Origin: Echinarachnius parma
Taxonomy: Eukaryota > Echinodermata > Echinoidea > Clypeasteroida > Echinarachniidae
Assembly: GCA_037951105.1 (NCBI GenBank)
Contig: JBAMJV010005559.1
Coordinates: 1 to 64,000, forward strand
Reading direction: 5' to 3'
DNA: 64,000 nucleotides
In this document: positions 63,814 through 64,000 of the stretch, one piece after another
How the letters are laid out: each line of letters opens with the position of its first letter
Position numbering within the stretch: the first letter of the stretch is position 1
The notes under the pieces: generated by a model
Databases searched by the model: none
The model's input: the letters and a program-made list of their open reading frames with translations, nothing else
Told to the model about the DNA's origin: nothing
Program-made: the position numbers and the translations under genes

Positions 63814-64000
63814 CTGCATGGTAGACAAACAAATAAAAACATTTAATTCAAGCAAGCGTTTGTTTGGTTTTGACAATTATGTGTTTTTGCTGCTGTTATG
63901 CAATTTTGTTAAAGCGCCCTCTAAACCAGAACTTCAATTTCCCATTTATCTCATATATGGGTCATTCTTCGATAAGTGTATAGTTTTGCGTCCCGCTACT

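Noticed and set aside
1-64000. Retrovirus-like, LTR or Polinton-type elements
   Set aside because: No paired long terminal direct repeats and no recognisable capsid, protease, integrase or envelope-like frames were found.

Overview
The window is animal nuclear DNA: small exons with GT-AG introns, few long reading frames, and many non-autonomous transposons, microsatellites and homopolymer runs. The repeat types (TIR elements with TA, TWA and 8-bp target duplications, a tRNA-like SINE, CR1/L2-like LINE pieces, degenerate GGTCATGAGGTCAAAGG repeats) and the protein similarity fit a marine invertebrate, most likely an echinoderm or hemichordate. No species is claimed.

Two host genes can be read through and lie tail to tail. 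On the + strand is the single-copy invertebrate counterpart of vertebrate PPP6R1/2/3, a regulatory (SAPS) subunit of protein phosphatase 6. Its 22 coding exons run from 20406 to 50247. The splice phases all agree and the summed length is 3510 nt, giving 1169 residues that start MFWRFG and end NGPV, as human PPP6R3 does. The 5' untranslated exon(s) are not fixed; candidates lie near 3115-3482 and 10690-10831. The 3' UTR probably runs to about 53830. On the - strand is the 3' part of a TCP11-like gene (T-complex 11 family), with six exons between 63813 and 59877, open at its 5' end beyond the window.

Region by region: 1-20 kb is repeat-rich and non-coding (a TIR element, two LINE fragments back to back, several MITEs, a palindromic minisatellite, possible 5' exons). 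20-50 kb holds the PPP6R3-like exons with repeat-filled introns. 50-57 kb is 3' UTR and intergenic DNA with short tandem duplications and MITEs. 57-59.8 kb is AT-rich intergenic DNA plus TCP11-like 3' UTR. 59.8-64 kb is the TCP11-like gene, with a 7-unit higher-order tandem repeat in one intron.

The most striking observation is that eight PPP6R3-like coding exons (3, 4, 7, 8, 9, 10, 12, 18), and the last TCP11-like exon, have diverged and shortened 'echo' copies in the adjacent intron or 3' flank, at least thirteen in all. Several keep a splice acceptor and then run into a stop. The exon-18 echo ends in TGA overlapping AATAAA, so it could be a genuine alternative last exon. One exon-9 echo carries a MITE whose empty site is still visible in the parent exon.
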